Shown one piece after another: positions 18,358 to 28,300 of a stretch of 64,000 bases of DNA (the first letter of the stretch is position 1; each line of letters starts with the position of its first letter). The position numbers and the translations under genes are program-made. The notes under the pieces are model-generated. The model was not told where the DNA came from. It ran no database searches and saw only the letters and a program-made list of their open reading frames with translations. Source of the stretch: Hyphomicrobium denitrificans 1NES1. GTDB lineage: Bacteria; Pseudomonadota; Alphaproteobacteria; Rhizobiales; Hyphomicrobiaceae. The stretch covers positions 682,001 through 746,000 of the forward strand of contig NC_021172.1 in the NCBI RefSeq assembly GCF_000230975.2, written 5' to 3'.

Positions 18358-19884
18358 TTAGCATGACAACGCCTTTATGGGACGCATGTCACTGGCTCCT
18401 TGCGTGCGGAGCGAAGCGGCAAGGCGCTCGACGCCCGTCGTAATTTGCTTTTCGGTTAGAGATGAATATCCGAACATGAGATGGCGTTCTGCATATGTCG
18501 TTCTGCCGGGGCTAACGGCTGCCTTTGGCGACAGGTCATAGACCCCGACGCCGTATTCCAACGCCTTAGACACGATCACCGGAGCTACAGGCAAATGTGC
18601 GGGAATACGCCATGCGAGATGCATTCCCCCTTCTGCTCCAATTGCACGCCCTTGGCCGAAGTTGCAATTCAACGCTCTCAAGAGTGCGTCTCTCTTGCCG
18701 AGGTAGTGCTGCCTGATTGTGCGCAGGTGGCGCGCATAACCACCAGTATTCATAAAGTCTGCAAGGACAGCCTGTTCCAACCATGGTTGGCCGTTGTTCA
18801 TAAGCGCCTTGTAGTGCCGCGCGGCCGGCAACATAGCGGGGGGCACTACGACGTAACCAATGCGAAGTCCGGCGCCGAGACATTTTGAAAACGTACCAAC
18901 ATAAAATACGCGATTTGCCCTATCGAGCGCCTTCAATGCGGCCAAGGGAGAACCCACGTACCGGAAGTCGCTGTCGTAGTCGTCCTCTACAACATATGAG
19001 TTCGTCTTCACGGCCCACGCCAATAACTCGAGCCTTCGATCCAAAGGTAAGGTGCAGCCCATTGGGTACTGATGAGATGGCGTCACGTAAGCAAGTGCGT
19101 TGGTGACATCGGGAAGTTGCGCAACGTCGAGGCCCTTTTCGTCTACCCGAATTTGGTGGAGATGCGCACCGAATGATTCAAAGAGGTAAGAAGCGCCCGC
19201 GTATCCGGGCGACTCTACGATCGCGTCGGTTCCAGCGGATAACAGCATTCGGCATACGAGATTGAGGCCTTCCTGACACCCGCCGGTAATGATGATTTGT
19301 TCTGCCTCGGCGATGATGCCACGCGCAGGACGCAGATGATCGGCAATAGCCTGCCGCAACTCAATGAAGCCCGTTGGATCCCTGTACTCGGTCAATGCGG
19401 AACCCGCGCTCAACAGGCGCTTAGTCGTTAGACGCGTCCATGTTCGTAGCGGAAACGAGCGAGCGTCAGGGCGGCCGACCCAGAAATCAATCATGGATCG
19501 CTTCAATCTCGCGTTGACCAAATTGTGCGATCTGAGCTTGAGAAGGTCGGGCCGGAACTGATCCGAAACTATAGGCTGTTCCGTGTGCTCAAAACCAGTC
19601 CGCAAAGCGTGCAAGGCTTGTTCGGGTATTTCCCGCGAAACAAACGTACCGAGCGACTTTGCCGTTTCAACATAACCCTCATCTGCGAGCCGTGCGAATG
19701 CGAGCGTGATCGTAATCCGAGAGACTTGCAATTGCTGGCATAGATGACGGCTGCTTGGAAGGCGCTGCCCCGAGCGCAACTGCCCTGCGAGAATCATGCT
19801 CCGTATTTGTTCGAATACTTGAGTCTGAAGATTGAGTGTAGAATGTCGATTGACCGCAAGCGGCAGCTGCACGTCGCCCTCCAA
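18358..19884 (-). CDS. MocR-type (GntR/aminotransferase) transcriptional regulator
   Basis: A 508-residue fusion of a GntR winged HTH (residues about 15-85, with LPSSRHLCQQLQVSRITITL) and a class I aminotransferase-like domain. The PLP lysine is in GTFSKCLGAGLRIGY and the PLP-phosphate Asp/Tyr region in VEDDYDSDF. MocR proteins such as PdxR and GabR use PLP to sense vitamin B6 or amino-acid signals. No pdxS/pdxT pair is adjacent, so the target is unclear. Its start lies 340 bases from the divergent xoxF start, but control of xoxF by it would be guesswork. Confidence 0.92.
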   Translation of the reverse strand: MEGDVQLPLAVNRHSTLNLQTQVFEQIRSMILAGQLRSGQRLPSSRHLCQQLQVSRITITLAFARLADEGYVETAKSLGTFVSREIPEQALHALRTGFEHTEQPIVSDQFRPDLLKLRSHNLVNARLKRSMIDFWVGRPDARSFPLRTWTRLTTKRLLSAGSALTEYRDPTGFIELRQAIADHLRPARGIIAEAEQIIITGGCQEGLNLVCRMLLSAGTDAIVESPGYAGASYLFESFGAHLHQIRVDEKGLDVAQLPDVTNALAYVTPSHQYPMGCTLPLDRRLELLAWAVKTNSYVVEDDYDSDFRYVGSPLAALKALDRANRVFYVGTFSKCLGAGLRIGYVVVPPAMLPAARHYKALMNNGQPWLEQAVLADFMNTGGYARHLRTIRQHYLGKRDALLRALNCNFGQGRAIGAEGGMHLAWRIPAHLPVAPVIVSKALEYGVGVYDLSPKAAVSPGRTTYAERHLMFGYSSLTEKQITTGVERLAASLRTQGASDMRPIKALSC

Positions 19885-20223
19885 ACGGACCTATGGAAAT
19901 CGCCCAGGCAGGCTGCAATTTATAGCCAGCGAACGCAAGCGCATAGGTCCATTGGAGGCGCTGTCTATATGGCCAGGTTCAGCGTGCTGGGCGGTTGCAG
20001 TTCGATAAATCGAAACGTGCTGGGTCCACGTGGGCAATTTTCTCCGTGGACTTACTAAAATATCTCGGACCGGAGCTACTGATCCGATCAACTTTACGTC
20101 AGCATGTGGTTACCGCTTGTCCGGGCCATCAGGGGCGTCCTGCGCGTCACAAGCACTGGCCCGGCGGTTGGTGAGAGCCCCGCCTTGATGGGGTTAGAAT
20201 AACAACGATAATTGGAGGAAGTA
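19885..20223. other. Shared upstream region of the MocR gene and xoxF
   Basis: These 339 bases hold the divergent promoters. The strong Shine-Dalgarno GGAGGAA of xoxF is at the right end. No clear palindromic operator was recognised. Confidence 0.4.
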
Positions 20224-22047
20224 ATGCGCAAACTGATGTTTGCCGCAAGCATCGCTGCTGTGACTCTTGTGTCGCCAGCGCTTGCGAATGAAGACGTGAC
20301 CAAGAACCAAGCCGATCCCAACAACTGGGCTTCGCAATCGGGCGATTACAGCGCCACGCGTTACTCGACGCTTGACCAGATCAACACGTCGAACGTTGCC
20401 GATCTCAAAGTGGCCTGGACCTTTTCTACGGGCGTGCTGCGCGGACATGAAGGTTCGCCGCTCGTGATCGGCGATGTAATGTATCTTCACACGCCGTTCC
20501 CCAACATCGTGTTTGCTCTGAACCTCGCCGACGAGCAGAAGATCATCTGGAAATATGAACCGAAGCAAGACCCGTCGGTCATTCCGGTAATGTGTTGCGA
20601 TACGGTCAACCGCGGTCTCGCCTACGCGGATGGCAAGATCATTCTGCAGCAGGCCGATACTAACGTCGTTGCTCTCGATGCCAAGACAGGAAAGGAACTC
20701 TGGAAGGTTGCCAACGGCGATCCCAAACGTGGCGAAACGGCGACCAACACCGTTCTGATCGTGAAGGACAAAGTCATCACGGCCATCTCCGGTGCGGAGT
20801 TCGGTGTACGCGGCTACGTGACGGCCTACGACCTGAACAGCGGAAAGAAGGTATGGCGCGCCTATAACATCGGCCCGGACAAGGAAATCTTGTTCAACCC
20901 TGAGAAAACAACATCTCTTGGAAAGCCGGTTGGCAAGGATTCCTCCTTGAAGACCTGGAATGGCGATCAGTGGAAGATCGGCGGTGGTACGCTTTGGGGT
21001 GGCTGGTCATACGATCCGGAGGCCGATCTCTTCTACTACGGCTCGGCAAACCCCTCGACCTGGAACCCTGCGCAGCGTGCGGGGCTGGATGGCAAGCCGA
21101 TCGATCAGAAATGGACGATGTCGATCATCGCGCGCAACCCTGATACCGGTGTCGCGAGATGGGCATACCAGATGACACCGTTCGACGAGTGGGACTATGA
21201 CGGCGTCAACGAAAACATTCTCGTCGATCTCGACATCAAGGGACAGAAGACGCCTGCGCTCGTGCACTTCGACCGCAACGGCTTCGCATACACGCTCAAC
21301 CGCAAGGATGGCGAGCTTCTCGTAGCTGAAAAATTCGATCCGGCCGTAAACTGGGCAACCGGCATCGATATGGACAAGTCCAGCAAGGACTATGGCCGCC
21401 CGATCCGCGTCGCCAAGTACTCGACATTCAGGGATGGCAAGGGCCAGGACGTCAATACGAAGGGCATCTGCCCTGCAGCTCTCGGCTCCAAGGACATGCA
21501 GCCGGCTTCGTTCTCGAAGCTGACCGGCTTGTTCTACGTTCCGACGAACCACGTGTGCATGGACTACGAACCCTTCAAGGTTTCGTACACCTCCGGCCAG
21601 CCCTACGTCGGTGCGACGCTCTCCATGTATCCGGCTCCGGACAGCCACGGCGGCATGGGTAACTTCATCGCCTGGGACGGTGCACAGGGCAAGATCGTCT
21701 GGTCGAAGCCTGAGCAGTTCTCGGTCTGGTCGGGCGCTCTGACGACAGCTGGCGGCGTTGTCTTCTACGGCACGCTCGAAGGCTATTTCAAAGCCGTCGA
21801 CCAGAAGGATGGCAAGGAACTGTTCAAGTTCAAGACGCCGTCGGGCATCATCAGCAATGCGATGACCTACACGCATGGTGGCAAACAGTACATTGGCGTC
21901 ATGTCAGGCGTCGGCGGTTGGGCCGGTATCGGTCTCGCTGCTGGCTTGACGAACCCGACCGATGGTCTGGGTGCTGTTGGCGGCTACGCCGGCTTGAAGC
22001 AGTACACCAACCTTGGTGGCACGCTCACCGTCTTCTCGCTGCCCTAG
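20224..22047 (+). CDS. xoxF: Lanthanide-dependent PQQ methanol dehydrogenase, XoxF type
   Basis: A periplasmic PQQ quinoprotein of 607 residues that oxidises methanol to formaldehyde (or formate) and passes electrons to cytochrome c. It has an N-terminal signal peptide ending near PALANEDV, an eight-bladed propeller with tryptophan-docking repeats, and the adjacent-cysteine ring over PQQ ([10 protein letters not shown]). In PFDEWDYDG, Asp324 is the catalytic base and Asp326 is the extra acid that marks lanthanide-dependent XoxF; calcium MxaF has Ala there. GGAGGAA is correctly spaced before the ATG at 20224, so the TTG four codons earlier was rejected. xoxG and xoxJ are not adjacent. Relay-system genes lie at 4.2-6.1 kb. 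Confidence 0.96.
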   Translation: MRKLMFAASIAAVTLVSPALANEDVTKNQADPNNWASQSGDYSATRYSTLDQINTSNVADLKVAWTFSTGVLRGHEGSPLVIGDVMYLHTPFPNIVFALNLADEQKIIWKYEPKQDPSVIPVMCCDTVNRGLAYADGKIILQQADTNVVALDAKTGKELWKVANGDPKRGETATNTVLIVKDKVITAISGAEFGVRGYVTAYDLNSGKKVWRAYNIGPDKEILFNPEKTTSLGKPVGKDSSLKTWNGDQWKIGGGTLWGGWSYDPEADLFYYGSANPSTWNPAQRAGLDGKPIDQKWTMSIIARNPDTGVARWAYQMTPFDEWDYDGVNENILVDLDIKGQKTPALVHFDRNGFAYTLNRKDGELLVAEKFDPAVNWATGIDMDKSSKDYGRPIRVAKYSTFRDGKGQDVNTKGICPAALGSKDMQPASFSKLTGLFYVPTNHVCMDYEPFKVSYTSGQPYVGATLSMYPAPDSHGGMGNFIAWDGAQGKIVWSKPEQFSVWSGALTTAGGVVFYGTLEGYFKAVDQKDGKELFKFKTPSGIISNAMTYTHGGKQYIGVMSGVGGWAGIGLAAGLTNPTDGLGAVGGYAGLKQYTNLGGTLTVFSLP

Positions 22048-22083
22048 CGCTTTTTCCAATAGTGAAGGTCTGCGAGAACTTTG

Positions 22084-22110
22084 GCCGGCACGGTAACGCA
22101 CCGTGCCGGC
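22084..22110 (+). terminator. Hairpin terminator after xoxF
   Basis: GCCGGCACGG and CCGTGCCGGC form a perfect 10-bp stem with a 7-base loop, 36 bases after the xoxF stop. Only a weak T-rich stretch (TATTC) follows, so it may be partly Rho-assisted or mainly protect the 3' end. Confidence 0.75.
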
Positions 22111-22146
22111 TATTCAGCAGCTCCACCGCTTTCTTTGCGACAGTGT

Positions 22147-22743
22147 GTGAAGGTAGAATGGTGGAAAGAGTACCTCAGCGTTCAATACTCGTTCGACGGT
22201 CCCAATCAGAATTTGACGCCGACCTTGAGGCCGCCCGAAGATCTCCTTGGGAAGGAGCAGGTGCGAGCCGTCGATCACGTTACCCGGAAGCTGCGTCCTT
22301 ATGCGTTTCGGGACTGCGAGGCGTTTGAAGCTACGGCGGCAAAGGCGAGAGCTGAGCGCCAGTTGCAGTTCTTGCGCATGACTGCCGAAGCGACCGGAGC
22401 GGCTTTTATTCTTGCGTTCGTGCCGCTGCCGTCGCGTACGCACCAGAGAATTCTGGCGGCGCCTCACGAAGCGTTGGCGGTGATCGTTACCGCGAGTTCC
22501 TGCCGGGTCGATCTACGGGTCGAAGACATCCGCGCCGCCACGGGACTGTCGCAGGCGGAGGCGCAGCTTGCCAAAGCCCTTGTCAGGGGCACGACCACCA
22601 ATGAGTATGCGCAAGCGACCGGCCTCTCGCCCAATACCGTGAGGCGTCACCTGGCAGCGGCCTTTCTGAAAACCGAGACGAATAAGCAATCAGAACTGAT
22701 TTCATTGCTTATTCGGGCGGTGGGGGTCGTTTCGGCAAACTAG
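22147..22743 (+). pseudogene. Truncated LuxR-type HTH regulator (remnant)
   Basis: The last about 65 residues form a clear LuxR/GerE-like helix-turn-helix (TGLSQAEAQLAKALVRG...GLSPNTVRRHLAAAF...ETNKQSELISLL). The preceding residues resemble the end of the sensor part of longer LuxR-type regulators, which are usually about 370 residues. Here no good start codon or ribosome-binding site exists, and the open frame runs back into the xoxF terminator hairpin. I therefore read it as the 3' part of a decayed gene; a short functional DNA-binding protein from the GTG at 22147 cannot be excluded. Confidence 0.6.
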
Positions 22744-22779
22744 ACCAGACCGTAGCCCCGTCCATTTCGGCGCGTCGCG

Positions 22780-22896
22780 GTGACGATCGCCGCGCTGGCT
22801 GTGTGGAGTACAAGCAGCCCGTGGCCCGACCTGCTGGTGGCTGGCATCATGGCAGGTGTCTTCTTTACGTCGTCTTCACAAATCCTGCCCCAGCAT
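22780..22896 (+). pseudogene. C-terminal fragment of a cation diffusion facilitator transporter
   Basis: The frame reads ALAVWSTSSPWPDLLVAGIM followed by AGVFFTSSSQILPQ, which matches the last transmembrane helix region of CDF (CzcD/DmeF-like) transporters. The rest of the gene is missing. It lies at the left edge of the copper/silver efflux cluster, so it is probably a relic of a larger metal-resistance block. Confidence 0.55.
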
Positions 22897-22983
22897 TGTG
22901 TGAGCGCGAGGCGGAACGCGAATTTGCCTAAATCGCCACATCCTTATTGCCCGCTCGGCCAACCTATGGCAGCCTAAACTGTG

Positions 22984-23361
22984 ATGCGGCACCGATTTTA
23001 CCAGCGCTGGTTCGTTTTCCTGGGCATGCTTGCCATGTTCAGCGCGCTGCTGTCGATGCCGTTGACCGCAGCCTACGCTTTCGCGATGGCGGGCACGGCC
23101 TCGGCGACCGCCCATATGACGATGTCGGCACAGGACGCCGAGATGCCTTGCCACAAGGTGAAGAAGTCCTGTCCGGATTGCCCGCAGAAGGTTTGCCCGG
23201 AGATGGGAAGCTGCCTGGTGAAGTGCTTCCAGCCGTTGCCAACTCCGGTATCCGAAGCCACCCTCCACGACGACGTCATCACCGATCGCGTGGCGCCCGC
23301 GACTTCCGCGGTGCCAGCGAGTTCACTGATTCCGCCACTCCTTCGACCTCCAAGTCTCTGA
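22984..23361 (+). CDS. Cys-rich secreted protein of the metal-resistance cluster, function unknown
   Basis: A protein of 125 residues with an N-terminal signal or anchor helix (FVFLGMLAMFSALLSMPLTA). The mature part contains a Cys/Met/His cluster (EMPCHKVKKSCPDCPQKVCP then EMGSCLVKCF), which suggests binding of soft metals. I do not recognise a named family. It stands about 110 bases before the FixH-like gene and the CusBA-like pair and probably belongs to that operon. No clear ribosome-binding site is visible, so the start is tentative. Confidence 0.6.
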   Translation: MRHRFYQRWFVFLGMLAMFSALLSMPLTAAYAFAMAGTASATAHMTMSAQDAEMPCHKVKKSCPDCPQKVCPEMGSCLVKCFQPLPTPVSEATLHDDVITDRVAPATSAVPASSLIPPLLRPPSL

Positions 23362-23469
23362 CCCGCGCCCTTTGGGCGTGAGCAATCGCTGCGGCCTACG
23401 CCGCGGCTTGCGGGTGCGCGCGCGCCATAGTGGCGGTGCGTAGGTTTGAGACATCAGGAGATATCCAGC

Positions 23470-23865
23470 ATGCAACGTCATTCATTGCGCGCGATTGCCG
23501 TCGGCGTCGCGTGGCTCGTGGGCATGGCTAGTTCGGCTTTCGCCGATGCCAAAGACTACGAGTTCCAACTACTCGATAAAGAAGTCAAAAAAGGCGAGGC
23601 TGTCATTGCGGTCAAACTTGTAAACAAACCGTCGGGCCGCGCCGTACCAGACGCGGTGATCTTTGCCAAACGCATCGACATGGGACCCGAGGGCATGGAG
23701 ATGATGGCATCGCCCATCGAAGCCGTGTCATCAACCGAGCCCGGCGTCTACCGATTCAAGACCGAGCTGACGATGGAGGGTCGTTGGCAGCTCTCGCTCG
23801 GCGCCAAGGTGCAGGGCGAGACTGGGACGGTTGAAAACAAGCTCATCATCAGAGCCACCCGATGA
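23470..23865 (+). CDS. FixH-like periplasmic protein
   Basis: The 131-residue product has a signal peptide (SLRAIAVGVAWLVGMASSAF-A) and a single beta-sandwich domain typical of FixH/YtkA-like proteins, with VAV-type strands (KKGEAVIAVKLVNKP) and the end WQLSLGAKVQGETGTVENKL. Proteins of this type precede heavy-metal efflux adaptor genes in many alphaproteobacteria. AGGAGA supports the ATG at 23470, and the stop overlaps the start of the adaptor gene by 4 bases (ATGA), indicating translational coupling. Confidence 0.82.
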   Translation: MQRHSLRAIAVGVAWLVGMASSAFADAKDYEFQLLDKEVKKGEAVIAVKLVNKPSGRAVPDAVIFAKRIDMGPEGMEMMASPIEAVSSTEPGVYRFKTELTMEGRWQLSLGAKVQGETGTVENKLIIRATR

Positions 23866-25319
23866 ACTCGGTCCTCAAGGGGGTGGTGACCGCCGCAGCG
23901 ATCATTGCTGCGGCGGGAGCCGGAGTTTGGGCGGGGCAATCAGGCCTGGTGAAGCTGCCGCTGTCTCCCGCGGCGACGAAAATCGGACATGGTGTCGAGG
24001 CGACCGGGCCGGTGATCTACTACCGTGATCCCGATGGGAAGCCGTTTTATTCGTTGGCGCCGCGCAACACCGACGGCGGAGCATCCTACGTCGCCGTCCA
24101 CGCCAGCGAGGACGTGTCGTTCGAGCCGAAGCCCAAGACGCAAGAAGCAGCGGCGGCCCCGGCCGGCGAAAGGAAGATCAAGTACTACCGCAACCCGATG
24201 GGGCTGTCCGACACCTCGCCAGTGCCGAAGAAGGACTCCATGGGCATGGACTACATCGCCGTCTATGAGGGCCAAGACAGCGATGACGCCTCGGTGAAGG
24301 TTTCTCCCGGCAAAATCCAGCGCACCGGAGTAGAGACCGTCGCCGTCACCAAGCGGCGCCTGACGCGCACTGTCCGTGCTCCGGGCGTAGTTGCGCTCGA
24401 TGAACGGCGCATCGCGGTCGTGGCCCCGAAGTTCGACGGCTACGTGGTCAAGGTCGGCGACGTTACCACGGGTACCCATGTAAAGGCCGGCGACGTGCTG
24501 GCGACGGTGTTCGGGCAAGCGGTGCTCGATCAAGCCGCGCGTTTGCTCGTCGAGGAGAGCTCGGGCTGGACTCGCAATAACGATGCCGCGTTTCCTCCAG
24601 GCTTCAAAGGGTCTTCGGGCGTGGTCGGCGCCACGCGTCGTCTGCAAAACCTTGGTGTGCCCGAGGAATTCATGGACCAGGTGAAGAGCTCGCGCCGCGT
24701 TCCGGACACCTTCACCATCCGCGCGCCCATCAGCGGCGATGTTTTGGAACGCAATTGGAGCGATGGGCAAGGCTTTAAGACAGGCGATGTCGGCTTCCGC
24801 ATCGCCGACCACTCCGTGGTGTGGATGATGGCGGACGTCGCCGAAGGTGACATCGATGCCGTCAAACCGGGCCAAGCTGTTGCGGTCACGATGCGCGCCC
24901 ATCCTGGCCGCATTTTCAAGGGCACCGTGGCGGTGATCTATCCGCACCTGACGAAGGAGACGCGGACGGCGCAGGTGCGCATCGAGATGCCCAACCCCGA
25001 CCGTGCGCTGCTGCCCGACATGTATGGAGAGGTTGAAATCGCCACCAGTAGCGACGCGCCGGCGCTTATCGTGCCGTCCAGCGCCGTCATCGACAGCGGC
25101 AACCGCCAAGTCGTGCTTCGCGATCTTGGCGATGGCCGCTACCAGCCGCGCGACGTGAAGATGGGGCACCGGGGCGATGGTGTCGTCGAACTCCTCAGCG
25201 GCGTTTCCGAAGGGGACCGTGTCGTCGTCAACGGCAACTTCCTCATCGACGCAGAAAGCAATCTCCAATCCGCACTGAAGAGCTTCCAGACTCCTTCAAC
25301 CACAGAGGTCAACCAATGA
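23862..25319 (+). CDS. CusB-like RND efflux periplasmic adaptor with heavy-metal-binding domain
   Basis: A membrane-fusion protein of 485 residues with an N-terminal anchor. Residues about 105-130 carry the heavy-metal-binding motif IKYYRNPMGLSDTSPVPKKD followed by SMGMDYIAVY; a degenerate first copy (VIYYRDPDGKPFY) lies at about 50-80. The hairpin, lipoyl/barrel-sandwich and beta-barrel domains follow, with APISGDVLERNWSDGQGFKTG in the lipoyl half. It links the inner-membrane pump to an outer-membrane channel and delivers metal. It overlaps the FixH-like gene and the pump gene by 4 bases each. No CusC-like outer-membrane channel is encoded nearby. Confidence 0.92.
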   Translation: MNSVLKGVVTAAAIIAAAGAGVWAGQSGLVKLPLSPAATKIGHGVEATGPVIYYRDPDGKPFYSLAPRNTDGGASYVAVHASEDVSFEPKPKTQEAAAAPAGERKIKYYRNPMGLSDTSPVPKKDSMGMDYIAVYEGQDSDDASVKVSPGKIQRTGVETVAVTKRRLTRTVRAPGVVALDERRIAVVAPKFDGYVVKVGDVTTGTHVKAGDVLATVFGQAVLDQAARLLVEESSGWTRNNDAAFPPGFKGSSGVVGATRRLQNLGVPEEFMDQVKSSRRVPDTFTIRAPISGDVLERNWSDGQGFKTGDVGFRIADHSVVWMMADVAEGDIDAVKPGQAVAVTMRAHPGRIFKGTVAVIYPHLTKETRTAQVRIEMPNPDRALLPDMYGEVEIATSSDAPALIVPSSAVIDSGNRQVVLRDLGDGRYQPRDVKMGHRGDGVVELLSGVSEGDRVVVNGNFLIDAESNLQSALKSFQTPSTTEVNQ

Positions 25320-28300
25320 TCGCCCGCCTGATCGACTGGTCGGCTCGGAACCTGATGCTGGTGTTCATCACCACGGCGTTCGCCGTTGTGGCGGGAATCT
25401 GGGCGGTGAGGACACTGCCGCTCGACGCCATCCCCGACCTCTCGGACACTCAGGTCATCGTGTATACCGAGTACCCGGGGCAAGCGCCGCAGGTGGTCGA
25501 GGACCAGGTCACCTATCCCCTCACCACCTCGATGCTGACCGTACCGCGTTCCAAAGTCGTGCGGGGATTCTCGTTCTTTGGCGTCTCGTTCGTCTACGTG
25601 ATCTTCGAGGACGGCACCGATATTTATTGGGCACGTTCGCGCGTGCTCGAATACCTGAACGCCGCCGCCAAGCGCTTGCCTGCCGGCGTCACGCCCACGC
25701 TTGGCCCCGATGCCAGCGGCGTGGGTTGGGTTTATCAGTACGCGTTGCAATCCAAGGAGAAGTCGCTCGCGGACCTGCGGTCGATGCAGGATTGGGAGGT
25801 ACGCTTTGGGCTTTCCAAGGCCGAAGGCGTGGCCGAGGTCGCAAGCGTCGGCGGTTTCGTCAAGCAATACAGCGTGACAGTGGACCCGAGCCGCCTCAGG
25901 AGCTTCAATATCCCGCTCGATAAGATCCGCGACGCCATCCGCAACAGCAATATTGATGTCGGCGGGCGGACGTTGGAGCTGGCCGAGCACGAGTTCATGG
26001 TGCGCGGTCGAGGCTACCTCAGGGGCGTGCAGGACATTGAGAACATCGTGGTCAAGGCCGAGGGGGGGACGCCGGTCCTGCTCAAGGACGTCGCGAGCGT
26101 GGAAATCGTCGGCGACGAACGGCGCGGCATCGCCGAACTCAATGGCGAGGGCGAGGTGGCGAGCGGCATCGCGCTGCAGCGCTCCGGCGCTAATGCGCTC
26201 ACCGTCATCGACAACGTCAAGGGACGGCTGAAGGAGATTGCGCAGTCATTGCCGGCCGGAACGCAGGTGGTGCCGGTCTACGACCGCTCCGAACTCATTC
26301 ACCGTGCTATCGAAACGCTGAAGCATACGCTGTTTGAAGAAAGCTTGGTGGTCGCGGTGGTGTGCATCATCTTCCTTCTGCACGTCCGCAGCGCGCTGGT
26401 CGCCATCCTGATGCTGCCGGTCGGCATCCTCATGGCCTTTTTCGCCATGAGGTCGCTCGGCATCGGCTCCAACATCATGAGCCTCGGCGGCATCGCCATC
26501 GCCATCGGCGCCATGATCGACGCGGCGATCGTCATGATTGAGAACGCCCACAAGCACCTGGAGCGCGCGCCCAAGGGCAAGCCGCGCATCGAGATCCTGG
26601 TTGAAGCCGCAGCCGAGGTTGGGCCGGCGCTGTTCTTCTCGCTCCTGATCATCACTGTGTCGTTCCTGCCAATCTTCAGCCTCGAGGCGCAGGAGGGCAG
26701 GCTGTTTGGGCCTCTCGCCTTCACCAAGACCTTTGCTATGGCTTCGGCCGCGCTGCTCTCGGTGACGCTGGTCCCGGCGCTGATGGTCATCTTTGTGCGT
26801 GGACGGATCATCCCCGAAGGCAAGAATCCCATTAACCGCGCGCTCATCGCCATCTATCGGCCGGTGATCAAGGGCGTGCTCAGGGCCAAAGCGCTCACCA
26901 TCGTCCTTGCCGCCGTGGCCCTCGCGGTGTCGGTCTGGCCGGTGACCAAGGTCGGTAGCGAGTTCATGCCCAATCTCAATGAGGGCACGCTGCTGTTCAT
27001 GCCAACGACGCTGCCGGGGCTCTCGATCACCAAATCGGCCGAGCTGCTGCAGATGCAGGACCGCATCATCAAGTCGTTTCCGGAGGTCGCGTCGGTCTAC
27101 GGCAAGGCGGGTCGCGCGCAAACGGCGACCGATCCTGCGCCGACCGAGATGTTCGAGACCATCGTCAATCTTAAGCCGAAGGAGGAATGGCGCCCCGGCG
27201 TAACGACCGACAGCCTGATCGCCGAGATGGACAAGGCGCTGCAGTTCCCCGGCGTCTCCAATGCCTGGACGATGCCGATCAAGGCCCGCATCGACATGCT
27301 GTCGACCGGCATCCGCACGCCTGTCGGCATCAAGGTGATCGGCAAGGACCTCGCCGAGATGGATGGCGTCGCCCGCCAGGTCGAAACCGTTCTCAAATCC
27401 GTTCCGGGCACCTCCAGCGCGTATGCCGAGCGCGTGCTGGGCGGCTACTACCTCGAAGTGATTCCCAACCGCGAACGGCTGGCGCGCTACGGGTTGATGG
27501 TTGCAGATGTGCAGGACGTAGTCTCCACGGCGCTCGGTGCCGAACCTGTCACCACCACGGTGGAAGGCCGCGAACGGTATACCGTCGCCATCCGCTACCC
27601 GCGCGACTTGCGCTCCGATCCGCAGGCCATCGCCAAGGACGTGGTGGTCTCGCTTCCCGGCGGCGGCACGGTTCCCTTGGGCGAAGTTGCCGACATCAAG
27701 CTCACCCAGGGCCCGACCACCATCCGCACTGAAAACGCCAAGCTCGCCACCTATGTCTACGTCGACATCCGCGACCGCGACCTAGGCGGTTACATCGCCG
27801 ATGCCAAGAAGGCGGTGGAGGCGCAGGTGAAGCTTCCGACGGGGACCTACCTCGTTTGGAGCGGCCAGTTCGAATATATGGAACGCGCCGAGGCACGCCT
27901 GCAGATGGTCGTGCCGGTGACGCTGATGATCATCTTCCTGCTGCTCTACCTCAACTTTCAGCGCTTCACCGAAACCCTCATCGTCATGCTGTCACTGCCG
28001 TTCGCACTGGTCGGCGGCTTCTGGCTGATGTGGTGGCTGGGGTTCAACCTCTCCGTCGCGGTGGCGGTTGGATTCATCGCGTTGGCGGGCGTCGCCGCGG
28101 AGACCGGTGTGGTGATGCTGATCTATCTCGACAACGCCAAGCGCGAGATTCAGGCCGAATGCTTGCGTGAGCGCAGGCCATTTACCCGCGACGACCTTCA
28201 CCACGCCATCATGGTGGGCGCGGTGGAGCGCGTCCGGCCGAAAATGATGACGGTTGTGGCGATCATGGCCGGTTTGCTGCCCATCATGTGGAGCACCGGC

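Noticed and set aside
21007..21876. Antisense frame of 289 codons within xoxF
   Set aside because: A mirror frame of a strongly codon-biased gene; no start signal and no known domain.
23940..25268. Antisense frame of 442 codons within the CusB-like gene
   Set aside because: His/Arg-rich mirror frame of the adaptor gene, typical of GC-rich coding DNA.
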